Shown here one piece after another: positions 19,840-28,537 of a stretch of DNA of 55,038 nucleotides (its first letter is position 1; each line of letters starts with the position of its first letter). Below the pieces are notes generated by a model. It was not told the DNA's origin. It worked only from the letters and a program-made list of their open reading frames with translations, and searched no databases. The stretch covers positions 1 to 55,038 of the forward strand of contig NZ_LGDD01000313.1 of the NCBI RefSeq assembly GCF_001279695.1, in the 5' to 3' direction. The position numbers and the translations under genes were made by a program. The stretch is from Streptomyces sp. WM6378. Its GTDB lineage: Bacteria > Actinomycetota > Actinomycetes > Streptomycetales > Streptomycetaceae.

Positions 19840-20004
19840 GCACCGAACCTTACGAGAGATCGGGGGCAACTCCCGCCCCACCCGCCGCCACTGTGCCCAA
19901 GTTTTCCAGATCATCATTCTGGAGCGGGTGCCTCCGCAGTCTGGGCGCCGCCTCGCGGCCGGCTCGTGGTCACCCCCCATTCATGATTCATACTGTCCGT
20001 CACC

Positions 20005-20631
20005 ATGGATAGTGAGCTCTACCGCAACATCACCGACTTCGCCCACGACATGCCGTCCTGGGTGCAGAGCTTCGTCGAGGTCTGGACGGAGCTCGGCCTG
20101 CTCCTGTTCGGCGTGCTGTTCGTCTGCGCCTGGTGGCGGGCCCGCCGCCGGGACACGACGTCGTTCGCCCTCGCCCTGCTCGCGCCCGTCGCGACGGCGG
20201 TCGCCTATGTGTGCAGCGAGGTGATCAAGTCGCTGATCGACGAGGAACGGCCCTGCCGGGCGGTGGCGGGCGCGGCGACCTCGCTGATCGCCTGCCCCGC
20301 CAACGGCGACTGGTCGTTCCCGTCCAACCACGCCACCATCGCGGGCGCCGCGGCCGTCGCGCTTGCGCTGGCCTGGTCACGGATCTGGCTGCTCACCGTG
20401 CCGATGGCGCTCGCGATGGCCTTCTCGCGGGTCTTCGTCGGGGTGCACTACCCGCACGACGTGGCGGTCGGCCTGGTGCTGGGCACCCTGGTCGCGCTGC
20501 TCGTCGTGAAGGCAGGCACCCGGCCGGTGCGGTCGCTGGCCGAGTCGATGCGTACGAGCGACGTCTCGGCGGTGTCCTGGTTCGCCGGACCCGGCGCACG
20601 CGTGCACGCCAGGCAGCACGCGCGCCGATGA
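20005..20631 (+). CDS. PAP2-family membrane phosphatase
   Basis: A 208-residue integral membrane phosphatase, possibly acting on undecaprenyl pyrophosphate or phosphatidic acid. The three family motifs are present: KSLIDEERP (KX6RP type), SFPSNHATIAG (PSGH variant, PSNH) and SRVFVGVHYPHDV (SRX5HX3D). Five hydrophobic segments can be traced. The C-terminal 30 residues are a basic tail. TACTGT lies 8 nt before the ATG and no good Shine-Dalgarno is seen. mutY starts 52 bp downstream. Confidence 0.9.
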   Translation: MDSELYRNITDFAHDMPSWVQSFVEVWTELGLLLFGVLFVCAWWRARRRDTTSFALALLAPVATAVAYVCSEVIKSLIDEERPCRAVAGAATSLIACPANGDWSFPSNHATIAGAAAVALALAWSRIWLLTVPMALAMAFSRVFVGVHYPHDVAVGLVLGTLVALLVVKAGTRPVRSLAESMRTSDVSAVSWFAGPGARVHARQHARR

Positions 20632-20683
20632 GCGCCTTTGCGCGCCCCCCTCGGGGGTCGAACGTGCCAGGATCGGCTCTGCG

Positions 20684-21634
20684 ATGAACATTCTGCCGAC
20701 GAGGCCGACCGTGCCCAGCATGCCCATGAACGAGAAGAACGCCACGAACCCGCAGACCGAGCCCGCCGTGCTGCACGAATCCGTCATCGGATGGTTCGGC
20801 GAGCACGCCCGCGACCTGCCCTGGCGGCGCCCCGAAGCGGGCGCCTGGGGCGTGATGGTCAGCGAGTTCATGCTCCAGCAGACCCCGGTCAGCCGGGTGC
20901 TCCCGGTGTACGAGCAGTGGCTGGCGCGCTGGCCGCGCCCGGCCGACCTGGCCGCCGAGGCGCCCGGCGAGGCCGTCCGCGCCTGGGGCCGGCTCGGCTA
21001 TCCGCGCCGGGCGCTGCGGCTGCACGGAGCGGCCCTCGCCATAACGGAACGGCACGGCGGCGACGTACCGGCGGATCACGGGCAGCTGCTCTCGCTGCCC
21101 GGCATCGGCGAGTACACGGCGGCCGCCGTCGCCTCGTTCGCGTACGGGCAGCGACACGCCGTCCTGGACACCAACGTGCGCCGGGTGTTCGCCCGCGCCG
21201 TCACCGGGGTCCAGTACCCGCCGACCGCGACCACCGCGGCCGAGCGGCGCCTGGCCCGCGCGCTGCTGCCCGAGGACGAGGCCACCGCGGCCCGCTGGGC
21301 CGCCGCCTCCATGGAGCTCGGCGCGCTGGTCTGCACGGCGAAGAACGAGACGTGCCTGCGCTGCCCGATCGCCGCGCAGTGCGCCTGGCGGCTCGCCGGA
21401 AAGCCCGCGCACGAGGGCCCCGCCCGGCGCGGCCAGACGTATGCGGGCACCGACCGTCAGGTGCGCGGCCGGCTCCTCGCGGTGCTGCGCGATGCCACCG
21501 GTTCCGTACCGCAGTCGGCGCTGGACGCGGTGTGGCACGAGCCGGTGCAACGGGCCCGGGCGCTCGACGGGCTCGTCGCGGACGGTCTCGTGGAGCCGCT
21601 CGAAGACGGCTTCTACCGCCTGCCGCAGTCGTGA
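20684..21634 (+). CDS. mutY: A/G-specific adenine glycosylase
   Basis: Removes adenine mispaired with 8-oxoguanine. In 316 residues it has the SEFMLQQTPV segment with the catalytic Glu, the helix-hairpin-helix LPGIGEYTAAAV, the catalytic Asp in LDTNVRR, and the [4Fe-4S] cysteines with C-x6-C-x2-C-x5-C spacing (CTAKNETCLRCPIAAQC). The C terminus is short: a full NUDIX-like recognition domain is not obvious, only a reduced winged-helix-like region, as in many actinobacterial MutY proteins. The start is uncertain; ATGs at 20720 and 20726 are alternatives to 20684. None has a strong Shine-Dalgarno. Confidence 0.92.
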   Translation: MNILPTRPTVPSMPMNEKNATNPQTEPAVLHESVIGWFGEHARDLPWRRPEAGAWGVMVSEFMLQQTPVSRVLPVYEQWLARWPRPADLAAEAPGEAVRAWGRLGYPRRALRLHGAALAITERHGGDVPADHGQLLSLPGIGEYTAAAVASFAYGQRHAVLDTNVRRVFARAVTGVQYPPTATTAAERRLARALLPEDEATAARWAAASMELGALVCTAKNETCLRCPIAAQCAWRLAGKPAHEGPARRGQTYAGTDRQVRGRLLAVLRDATGSVPQSALDAVWHEPVQRARALDGLVADGLVEPLEDGFYRLPQS

Positions 21635-21885
21635 CCAGAGCCGTGATCGCGGCGACGACCACCCCGGCCGCCGTCCTGCCCGACTGTGTCCGTAACGCCC
21701 GAAAGAGCGGCGTTACCCCTGGAAAACGGCGGTAAACCTCGGCTGTTACACAACCGATGGCTCTCCGTGCGTCTGCCGACGGCTGCTCCGCACAGCCCCG
21801 TGACAAGTCCTCCGTAGCTTCATTGACGTAAGCGACCAGCAGGACGAGCGGGACCAGCTCACGGGGACGACGGAGGCGGTTGGGT

Positions 21886-22443
21886 ATGGCGCAGGGCGAG
21901 GTGCTTGAGTTCGAGGAGTACGTACGCACCCGGCAGGACGCGCTTCTTCGGAGTGCCCGGCGGCTCGTTCCGGACCCGGTGGACGCGCAGGACCTGCTGC
22001 AGACCGCGCTGGCCCGCACCTACGGCCGCTGGGACGGCATCGCCGACAAGACGCTCGCCGACGCGTACCTGCGCCGGGTCATGATCAACACCCGGACCGA
22101 GTGGTGGCGGGCCCGCAAGCTCGAAGAGGTGCCGACCGAGCAGCTGCCCGACGCCCGCGTCGAGGACGGCTCCGAGCAGCGCGCCGACCGCGCCCTGCTC
22201 ATGGACGTCCTGAAGGTCCTGGCCCCCAAGCAGCGCAGCGTCGTCGTGCTGCGACACTGGGAGCAGATGAGCACCGAGGAGACGGCCGCCGCCCTCGGCA
22301 TGTCGGCCGGCACGGTCAAGAGCACGCTGCACCGGGCGCTGGCCCGGCTCCGCCAGGAGCTGGAGAGCCGCGAGCTGGACTTCCGTGCGCTGGAGCGCGG
22401 TTACACGGGCGAGGTAAAGGGGCGGGAGCGGTGCGCGGCCTGA
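21886..22443 (+). CDS. sigE: ECF sigma factor SigE (cell-envelope stress)
   Basis: A 185-residue group-4 sigma factor closely matching Streptomyces SigE, which directs the response to cell-wall damage such as lysozyme and glycopeptides. Region 2 covers about 10-75 (ARRLVPDPVDAQDLLQTALA, then YLRRVMINTRTEWWR). Region 4 covers about 120-170 (LAPKQRSVVVLRHWEQMSTE and the SAGTVKSTLHRALA recognition helix). The ATG at 21886 is used because GGAGG lies 9 nt upstream; a TTG at 21880 is possible. In the known system, transcription is activated by CseB/CseC and damped by CseA; all three follow here in order. The 3' end overlaps cseA by 13 bp. Confidence 0.96.
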   Translation: MAQGEVLEFEEYVRTRQDALLRSARRLVPDPVDAQDLLQTALARTYGRWDGIADKTLADAYLRRVMINTRTEWWRARKLEEVPTEQLPDARVEDGSEQRADRALLMDVLKVLAPKQRSVVVLRHWEQMSTEETAAALGMSAGTVKSTLHRALARLRQELESRELDFRALERGYTGEVKGRERCAA

Positions 22444-23102
22444 GCAGGCACAGCGGGGGCGCTTTGACGGCGGGGACCACGGCACTGGCCGGGCTCTCCG
22501 CCCTCGGGCTGCTCATGGCCGGCTGCTCCACCGGCGGCACCGGCACCCGGGACGAGGGCGAGGCCCCGAAGTCGGACAAGGTCTCCCACGCCACGCCGTC
22601 GCCGAGCGCGACCAGCCCGGCGCCGTTCACCAAGGTCGACCCGGTGAAGCTGCTCAAGGCCGACCCGAAGGTCAGCGCCCGGGTCAAGGCCCAGCTCAAG
22701 CCCTGCACCAAGGACGAGTACCCGATCGACGTGACGTACGGGCACCTGACCGGCGCGACCGGCCAGGACGTCATCGTGAACGTCATGAACTGCGCGGACG
22801 CCGTCGGCCTCGGCGCGTATGTGTACCGCGCATCGGGCGCCTCGTACGACAACGTCTTCACCGCCGAGGAGACGCCCGTGTACGCCGAGATCGACCGGGG
22901 CGACCTGGTGGTGACCCGACAGCAGTACGCGGCCGGTGACAAGCCGGCGTTCGCGTCCAGCGAGGTCGTGACGACCTACCACTGGACGGCCGGTGCGGGC
23001 GGTTCGGGCGGTAAATTCGCCCAGCAGGACCAGGTGGAGAACGACTACAGCAAGGCGGTCGGCGGCAACGAGACCGCCGCCCCCGTGCCCGCCACCCCCT
23101 GA
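22431..23102 (+). CDS. cseA: Lipoprotein CseA, negative modulator of SigE response
   Basis: A 223-residue lipoprotein. The signal region ends in LLMAGC with Cys32 as the lipidation site; the mature protein has a Pro/Ser/Lys linker and a compact domain (about 70-200). In S. coelicolor the second gene of this operon encodes the extracytoplasmic lipoprotein CseA, whose loss raises sigE expression, and the position here is the same. The GTG at 22431 lies inside sigE and is preceded by AAAGGGGCGGGAG, so translation is probably coupled. Two small hairpins lie between this gene and cseB. Confidence 0.9.
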   Translation: MRGLSRHSGGALTAGTTALAGLSALGLLMAGCSTGGTGTRDEGEAPKSDKVSHATPSPSATSPAPFTKVDPVKLLKADPKVSARVKAQLKPCTKDEYPIDVTYGHLTGATGQDVIVNVMNCADAVGLGAYVYRASGASYDNVFTAEETPVYAEIDRGDLVVTRQQYAAGDKPAFASSEVVTTYHWTAGAGGSGGKFAQQDQVENDYSKAVGGNETAAPVPATP

Positions 23103-23183
23103 TCCGGCCGCCCGGATCGGCAACCGTCGCCGTGGGCATGCCGCAGACTGGTACTGCGCCCGGCCCCAGCACGACGGCCGGGC
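23101..23183 (+). promoter_or_regulatory. Two inverted repeats between cseA and cseB
   Basis: GATCCG-6-CGGATC (23101-23118) begins at the cseA stop. A second perfect 8-bp repeat, GCCCGGCC (23158-23165) with GGCCGGGC (23176-23183), lies 38 bp before cseB. Either could act as an RNA stability or attenuation element that sets the ratio of sigma factor to two-component proteins. Confidence 0.45.
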
Positions 23184-23221
23184 GACGGAAGAGACCGCCG
23201 GAGAACTGAGAGAGCAGCGCG

Positions 23222-23926
23222 ATGGCCGAAACCCATGTTCTGTTCGTCGAGGACGACGACGTCATCCGTGAAGCCACCCAGCTCGCCCTTGAGCGGGACG
23301 GCTTCACCGTGACCGCCATGCCCGACGGGCTCTCCGGGCTGGAGGCGTTCCGCGCCGACCGGCCGGACATCGCCCTGCTCGACGTGATGCTGCCGGGCCT
23401 CGACGGCGTCAGCCTGTGCCGCCGGATCCGCGACGAGTCGACCGTGCCGGTCATCATGCTGTCCGCGCGGGCCGACTCCATCGACGTCGTCCTCGGCCTG
23501 GAGGCCGGCGCGGACGACTACGTCACCAAGCCGTTCGACGGCGCCGTCCTGGTCGCCCGGATCCGCGCGGTGCTGCGCCGCTTCGGGCACGCGGGCGGGC
23601 CGGGCACCGCCACCGAGACGCCCGAGGAGGCGCCCGAGCGCGGGGTGCTCGCCTTCGGCGACATCGAGATCGACACCGAGGGCATGGAGGTCCGCAAGGG
23701 CGGCGAGACCGTCGCGCTGACCCCGACCGAGATGCGGCTGCTGCTCGAATTCTCCTCGGCGCCCGGCACCGTACTGTCCCGCGACAAGCTCCTTGAGCGG
23801 GTCTGGGACTACGGCTGGGGCGGTGACACCCGGGTCGTGGACGTCCACGTCCAGCGGCTGCGCACCAAGATCGGGCAGGACCGGATCGAGACCGTCCGTG
23901 GCTTCGGCTACAAGTTGAAGGCGTGA
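23222..23926 (+). CDS. cseB: Response regulator CseB
   Basis: An OmpR/PhoB-type regulator of 234 residues that, once phosphorylated by CseC, activates the sigE promoter. The receiver domain (1-120) has acidic residues 10-13, phospho-acceptor Asp54 in LLDVMLPGLDG and the Lys of VTKPFD. The winged-helix DNA-binding domain (about 138-232) has LTPTEMRLLLEF and VDVHVQRLRTKI. cseC follows after 105 bp. The ATG has an AGAGAGCAGCG region upstream, a weak ribosome site. Confidence 0.96.
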   Translation: MAETHVLFVEDDDVIREATQLALERDGFTVTAMPDGLSGLEAFRADRPDIALLDVMLPGLDGVSLCRRIRDESTVPVIMLSARADSIDVVLGLEAGADDYVTKPFDGAVLVARIRAVLRRFGHAGGPGTATETPEEAPERGVLAFGDIEIDTEGMEVRKGGETVALTPTEMRLLLEFSSAPGTVLSRDKLLERVWDYGWGGDTRVVDVHVQRLRTKIGQDRIETVRGFGYKLKA

Positions 23927-24031
23927 TGGGCAAGTGAGGCGCCCCGCGCCGCAGGCCGGCCGCCGCGGGCTCCGGGATCTCCCGGGGCCCGGCCCCCGTA
24001 CCCGCGCCGAAGCCGAACAGGAGCACGTCGC

Positions 24032-25363
24032 ATGAGGTGGCCGGCCCTGCGGACCGGCGTCCGCTGGAAGATCAGCATCGCGATCACCGCGGTCGGCGCG
24101 CTCACCGTGATGGCGCTGAGCCTCGTCGTGCACAACGCGGCCCGCGTCTCCATGCTCGACAACGCCCGCGAAGTGCAGATGGAGCGGCTCAACTTCGCGC
24201 AGAACTACTACGAGACCAGCAACAAGCGGGTCCGCTTCGGCACCAAGCTGAACGATCCCGCGCTGCCGGCCGTGCTGAAGTCCAAGGCGCTGCAGGGCCG
24301 CAAGGTCTCGTCCGTGCAGGAGCGCGGCAGCGGCCCGCCCGACATCTGGGCCGCCGTGCCGGTGGGCAACGGCGACGTGCTGTCGCTGCACTCCACCTTC
24401 ACCGACCGCAGCTCCAACGTGATGGCCGACCTCGACCGCGCCCTGGTCATCGGCTCGGTCGCGGTCGTCTTCGGCGGCTGCGCGCTCGGCATCCTCATCG
24501 GCGGCCAGATCTCGCGCAGGCTCCGCAAGGCGGCGGACGCCGCGGGCAAGGTCGCCGAGGGCAACACGGAGGTACGGGTCAGGGACGCCATCGGCGGTGT
24601 CGTGCGCGACGAGACCGACGAGCTCGCCCGCGCCGTGGACGCGCTCACCGACGCGCTGCAGGAGCGCATCGAGGCCGAGCGCCGGGTCACCGCCGACATC
24701 GCGCACGAGCTGCGCACCCCGGTCACCGGGCTGCTCACCGCCGCCGAACTCCTGCCGCCCGGCCGCCCCACCGAGCTGGTGCGCAACCGGGCGCAGGCCA
24801 TGCGCACGCTGGTCGAGGACGTCCTGGAGGTGGCCCGGCTCGACAGCGCCTCCGAGCGGGCCGAGCTGCAGGACATCGCGCTCGGCGAGTTCGTGAGCCG
24901 GCGGGTCGCCGTGTTCGACCCCGAGGTGAAGGTGCGGGTCGTCCACGAGTCGTGGGTCTCCACCGACCCCCGCCGCCTGGAACGCATCCTGGGCAACCTG
25001 CTCGGCAACGCCGCCAAGCACGGCGAGGGGCCGGTGGAGGTCACCGTCGAGGGCCGGGTCGTACGGGTCCGCGACCATGGCTCCGGCTTCCCCGAGGCGC
25101 TGCTCCGCGAGGGGCCGAGCCGGTTCCGTACGGGGTCGAGCGACCGGGCGGGCAACGGGCACGGCCTGGGTCTGACGATCGCCGCGGGCCAGGCCAAGGT
25201 GCTCGGTGCCCGGCTCACCTTCCGCAACGTGGCCCCCGAGGGCGCGCCCCACGTGCCGGGCACGGGCGGCGCGATCGCGGTGCTCTGGCTCCCGGAACAC
25301 GCGCCGACGAACACGGGCAGCTTCCCGGTCCAGCCGCCGCCGAAGGACGCGCGGCAGGTGTAG
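24032..25363 (+). CDS. cseC: Sensor histidine kinase CseC
   Basis: Membrane sensor of the cell-envelope stress system, 443 residues. Helices at about 12-34 and 138-160 bracket an extracytoplasmic domain of about 100 residues that detects the wall-damage signal. A HAMP domain follows (161-215), then the DHp segment TADIAHELRTPV with His225 and the HATPase domain with GNLLGNAAKHG and the G-boxes GSGFPE and GNGHGLGLTI. GGAG lies 9 nt before the ATG. It is the last gene of the operon; a hairpin 130 bp beyond its stop can end transcripts from both sides. Confidence 0.95.
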   Translation: MRWPALRTGVRWKISIAITAVGALTVMALSLVVHNAARVSMLDNAREVQMERLNFAQNYYETSNKRVRFGTKLNDPALPAVLKSKALQGRKVSSVQERGSGPPDIWAAVPVGNGDVLSLHSTFTDRSSNVMADLDRALVIGSVAVVFGGCALGILIGGQISRRLRKAADAAGKVAEGNTEVRVRDAIGGVVRDETDELARAVDALTDALQERIEAERRVTADIAHELRTPVTGLLTAAELLPPGRPTELVRNRAQAMRTLVEDVLEVARLDSASERAELQDIALGEFVSRRVAVFDPEVKVRVVHESWVSTDPRRLERILGNLLGNAAKHGEGPVEVTVEGRVVRVRDHGSGFPEALLREGPSRFRTGSSDRAGNGHGLGLTIAAGQAKVLGARLTFRNVAPEGAPHVPGTGGAIAVLWLPEHAPTNTGSFPVQPPPKDARQV

Positions 25364-25495
25364 TCGTTACGCGTATACGTGGTCCGTACGCGCACCGATC
25401 AGCGCCGAGCCGACGCTCGGCTCGGCCGGCCGCCTGGCGACGGCACTGCTGATCTCGGCGCTGGTCCCGCTGGCCGGCCGGGGTGGAAGAGCCCC

Positions 25496-25529
25496 CTGGG
25501 CTCCGCCACCCCCAACGGCGGAGCCCCAG
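25496..25529. terminator. Bidirectional hairpin terminator between cseC and the exporter gene
   Basis: GGGCTCCGCC and GGCGGAGCCC (25498-25507 and 25517-25526) form a perfect 10-bp stem with a 9-nt loop. It lies between two convergent genes, 130 bp past cseC and 12 bp past the exporter stop codon. Confidence 0.75.
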
Positions 25530-25540
25530 CGTTGGCGTAC

Positions 25541-27145
25541 CTAAGCCACCGGCTCCGAGAGGGCCGCCGCGTCCGCCGGGGCGGACTTCTCCGGCTCGGG
25601 GGCCGGGGCGGAGCCCCGCAGCGGGACCTCCTTGACGAAGAGGGCCGCCACGAACATGGCCACCGCGATGATCGAACCGACCAGGAACGTCCCGTGCGTA
25701 CCGGAGGACACCGCGTACTGGTACGCCTCACGTACCGGAGCCGGCAGCTTCGCCAGGCTCGCCTGGTCCAGCTGGGCGTTGGCCAGCTTGCCCGCGCCCG
25801 AAGAGGCCGCCGAGCCGAGGCGGCGCGTCATCTCGTCGCCCACCCGGTTGGTGAAGATCGCGCCCATGATCGAGACGCCGAAGGACGAGCCGAGCGTACG
25901 GAAGAGGGTCGTGGAGGACGAGGCGACGCCCATGTCCTTCATCTCGACGCTGTTCTGCGCGACCAGCATCGTGATCTGCATCAGGAAGCCCATGCCCGCG
26001 CCGAGCACCGCCATGTAGACACCGGACATGAGCCGGGTCGTGGTGGTGTCCATCGTGGAGAGCAGGAACAGGCCGACCACGACCAGCGCGCCGCCCAGGA
26101 TCGGGAAGATCTTGTACTTGCCGCTGTTGGTGGTGACCCGGCCCGCGATGAGCGAGACGACCATCATCGAGAGCAGCATCGGAAGCAGCAGCAGACCGGA
26201 GTTGGTGGCCGAGGCACCCTGTACGGACTGCTGGTACAGCGGCAGGAACAGCATCGCGCCGAACATCACGAAGCCGGTGAGGAAGCCGATCCCGGACATC
26301 AGCGAGAAGTTGCGGTTGCGGAAGATGTGCAGCGGCACGATCGGCTCGGCGGCCTTCGTCTCGACGAAGAGGAAGCCGACGATCGAGGCAACGCCGAGCG
26401 CGATGAGCTCCATGATGATCGCGGAGCCCCACGAGTACTGCGAGCCGCCCCACGTGGTGACCAGGACGATCGAGGTGATGCCGACGGTCAGCAGGATCGT
26501 GCCGAGGTAGTCGATCCGCCCGCGCGCCCGCTTCTTGGGCAGGTGCAGTACGGCGGTGACCATGGCGAGCGCGACCGCGCCCAGCGGGATGTTGATGTAG
26601 AACGTCCAGCGCCAGCCGAGGTGGTCGGTGATGGCGCCGCCGACCAGCGGGCCGCCGATCATCGCGAGCGCCATGACGCCGGCCATCATGCCCTGGTACT
26701 TGCCGCGGTCCCGGGGCGGAATCAGGTCGCCGATGATCGCCATGACGCCGACCATCAGGCCGCCAGCGCCGAGGCCCTGGATCGCGCGGAAGCCGATGAG
26801 CTGGGCCATGTCCTGCGCCATGCCGCTGAGCGCGGAGCCGATCAGGAAGATCACTATGGAGGTGAGGAAGGCGCCCTTGCGCCCGTACATGTCGCCGAGC
26901 TTGCCCCAGATCGGCGTGGACGCGGCGGTGGCCAGGGTGTACGCGGTCACCACCCAGGACAGGTGCTCAAGCCCGCCGAGCTCGCCCACGATCGTCGGCA
27001 TCGCCGTGTTCACGATCATGTTGTCCAGCATCGCGAGCAGCATCGCGATCATGAGCGCGAGCAGCACGACGCGGACGCTGCGGGGCTGTGGCCCGTCGGT
27101 CACCCCCGCCTCGGCCGCCGTTTCTTCCGGTATCCCCGTCGCCAT
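25541..27145 (-). CDS. DHA2-type MFS multidrug exporter (EmrB/QacA family)
   Basis: A 534-residue drug:proton antiporter. Fourteen hydrophobic segments can be counted from about residue 22 to 500. Family motifs include LDNMIVNTAMPTI (motif D1, helix 1), GKLGDMYGRKG (motif A), RAIQGLGAGGLM (motif B) and GPLVGGAITDHLGWRWTFYIN (motif C). Only one start fits: ATG 27145 with GGGAG 8 nt upstream. The gene is divergent from a TetR regulator, with two matching operators in the 173-bp gap, so drug-inducible control is likely. The substrate is unknown. Confidence 0.95.
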   Translation of the reverse strand: MATGIPEETAAEAGVTDGPQPRSVRVVLLALMIAMLLAMLDNMIVNTAMPTIVGELGGLEHLSWVVTAYTLATAASTPIWGKLGDMYGRKGAFLTSIVIFLIGSALSGMAQDMAQLIGFRAIQGLGAGGLMVGVMAIIGDLIPPRDRGKYQGMMAGVMALAMIGGPLVGGAITDHLGWRWTFYINIPLGAVALAMVTAVLHLPKKRARGRIDYLGTILLTVGITSIVLVTTWGGSQYSWGSAIIMELIALGVASIVGFLFVETKAAEPIVPLHIFRNRNFSLMSGIGFLTGFVMFGAMLFLPLYQQSVQGASATNSGLLLLPMLLSMMVVSLIAGRVTTNSGKYKIFPILGGALVVVGLFLLSTMDTTTTRLMSGVYMAVLGAGMGFLMQITMLVAQNSVEMKDMGVASSSTTLFRTLGSSFGVSIMGAIFTNRVGDEMTRRLGSAASSGAGKLANAQLDQASLAKLPAPVREAYQYAVSSGTHGTFLVGSIIAVAMFVAALFVKEVPLRGSAPAPEPEKSAPADAAALSEPVA

Positions 27146-27190
27146 CGTCCCCAACTCCCTGAAACCTGCCGTCCACCGGGCGAGGCACTT

Positions 27191-27208
27191 ACTTGTCGCC
27201 CGGCTAGT
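27191..27208 (-). promoter_or_regulatory. TetR-type operator O1 of the exporter
   Basis: Read on the minus strand, ACTAGCCGGGCGACAAGT is followed by AAGT. It differs at two positions from the second operator 47 bp away (centre to centre), in opposite orientation. The outer arms ACT-G/CAAGT are dyad-symmetric. It lies 46 bp upstream of the exporter start. Confidence 0.7.
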
Positions 27209-27237
27209 TACCACTACACTGGGGAAGGTAGACCCCA

Positions 27238-27255
27238 ACTTGCCGGGCGTCAAGT
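27238..27255 (+). promoter_or_regulatory. TetR-type operator O2
   Basis: ACTTGCCGGGCGTCAAGT has perfect 5-bp arms ACTTG/CAAGT and 14 of 18 symmetric positions, and is followed by AAGT as in O1. It overlaps the likely promoter of the tetR gene; a TAAAAT -10-like hexamer begins at 27259. Binding of the divergent TetR protein at O1 and O2 would repress both genes. Confidence 0.7.
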
Positions 27256-27318
27256 AAGTAAAATGACAAACGGCACGGCCGTCGGGGGACGGCGGCCGTA
27301 CGCATTCGGGAGAGCGGC

Positions 27319-27882
27319 ATGGCCAGAGGAAACACCCGCCAGCGGATCCAGGACGTTGCCCTGGAGCTCTTCGGTGAGCAGGGGTACGAGAAGACCTCGC
27401 TGCGCGAGATCGCCGAGCGGCTCGATGTGACGAAGGCCGCGCTCTACTACCACTTCAAGACCAAGGAAGACATCATCATCAGCCTCTTCCAGGACCTCAC
27501 CAGGCCCATGGACGAGGTGATCGAGTGGGGCCGCACGCAGCCGAAGACGCTGGACGTGAAGCTGGAGATCCTGGGCCGCTACAGCGAGGCCTTGATCGGG
27601 GCCGAGCCGCTCTTCCGTTTCATGCAGGAGAACCAGGCGACCATGCGCGAACTGAGCATCGGCGAGATGTTCAAGGAGCGGATGCACGCGATGGTCGACC
27701 TGCTCAAGGACCCGGACTCCGCCATGGCCGACCGCATCCGGTGCTTCACGGCGCTGTTCTCGATGCACGCCGGGATGTTCGTCCTCAAAGACATGGAAGG
27801 CGACCCCGAGGAGAAGCGCACCAGCATCCTCGAAGTCGCCAACGACCTGGTCGTCCAGGCCCACCACAACACCCGCGCATAG
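27319..27882 (+). CDS. TetR-family regulator of the divergent exporter
   Basis: A 187-residue regulator. The DNA-binding domain is at 8-55 (IQDVALELFGEQGYEKTSLR and the EIAERLDVTKAALYYHFKTK helix-turn-helix). The remaining helical domain would bind the inducing ligand, presumably a substrate of the exporter. GGGAGAG lies 5 nt before the ATG. The two operators in the intergenic region support autoregulation and control of the exporter. Its end is 4 bp from the stop codon of the convergent M23 gene, with no terminator between them. Confidence 0.93.
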   Translation: MARGNTRQRIQDVALELFGEQGYEKTSLREIAERLDVTKAALYYHFKTKEDIIISLFQDLTRPMDEVIEWGRTQPKTLDVKLEILGRYSEALIGAEPLFRFMQENQATMRELSIGEMFKERMHAMVDLLKDPDSAMADRIRCFTALFSMHAGMFVLKDMEGDPEEKRTSILEVANDLVVQAHHNTRA

Positions 27883-27886
27883 GCGG

Positions 27887-28537
27887 TCAGACGGTCACGC
27901 CCACCGTCCGCAGGAACGCGACCGGGTTGACGGCCGAGCCGTAGTTCGGCGTCTTGCGGATCTCGAAGTGCAGGTGCGGGCCGCTGGAGTTGCCGGTGTT
28001 GCCGGACAGCGCGATGCGCTCGCCGGTGGCCACGCCCTGGCCGATCCGTACGTTGATCTTCGACAGGTGGGCGTACTGCGAGTACGTGTTGTCGGCGTGC
28101 CGGATCACGATCGCGTTGCCGTACGCGGGGCCGTCGCCGGCGCCGACCGGGCCGGCCTTGACGACGGTTCCGGCGTGCGCGGCGGAGACGGGCGTGCCGC
28201 TGGGCACCGCGAAGTCCTGCCCGGAGTGCTTGCTCGCCCACATCGAACCGCCCAGGCCGAAGCTCGCGCTCAGCGTGTAGCGCGCGACCGGGTGCACCCA
28301 GGAGGCGGCCTTGGCCTGCTTCACCGCGGCAGCCTTCGTCTGAGCCTTGGCCTGCTTGGCGACCGCGTTCGTGGTGGCGGAGGCGGTCGCGAGCGGCGCC
28401 GCGTTCACCTCGTCGGCGACCGCGACACCCGTGCCGAGGAGGGCGGCGCCCCCCATCGCGGCGACGGCGGTCACGGCCGCGGCACGCAGACGGAACGCGG
28501 ACGGGCGGGCGGGCTTGGACGGGGTGCGCTGGGGCAT
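27887..28537 (-). CDS. Secreted M23 (LytM-type) peptidase
   Basis: A 216-residue exported cell-wall hydrolase. A basic N terminus leads into a signal peptide (about 17-46, ending VAVADE). An Ala/Lys/Gln-rich linker follows (50-75), then the lysostaphin-like metallopeptidase domain (about 80-205) with zinc ligands in HSGQD (HxxxD) and HLHFE (HxH). It should cut peptidoglycan cross-links or endopeptide bonds outside the cell. The ATG at 28537 is chosen as the start of the signal peptide. I looked upstream for a c-di-AMP riboswitch, which controls related genes in Streptomyces, and could not find its conserved elements. Confidence 0.93.
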   Translation of the reverse strand: MPQRTPSKPARPSAFRLRAAAVTAVAAMGGAALLGTGVAVADEVNAAPLATASATTNAVAKQAKAQTKAAAVKQAKAASWVHPVARYTLSASFGLGGSMWASKHSGQDFAVPSGTPVSAAHAGTVVKAGPVGAGDGPAYGNAIVIRHADNTYSQYAHLSKINVRIGQGVATGERIALSGNTGNSSGPHLHFEIRKTPNYGSAVNPVAFLRTVGVTV

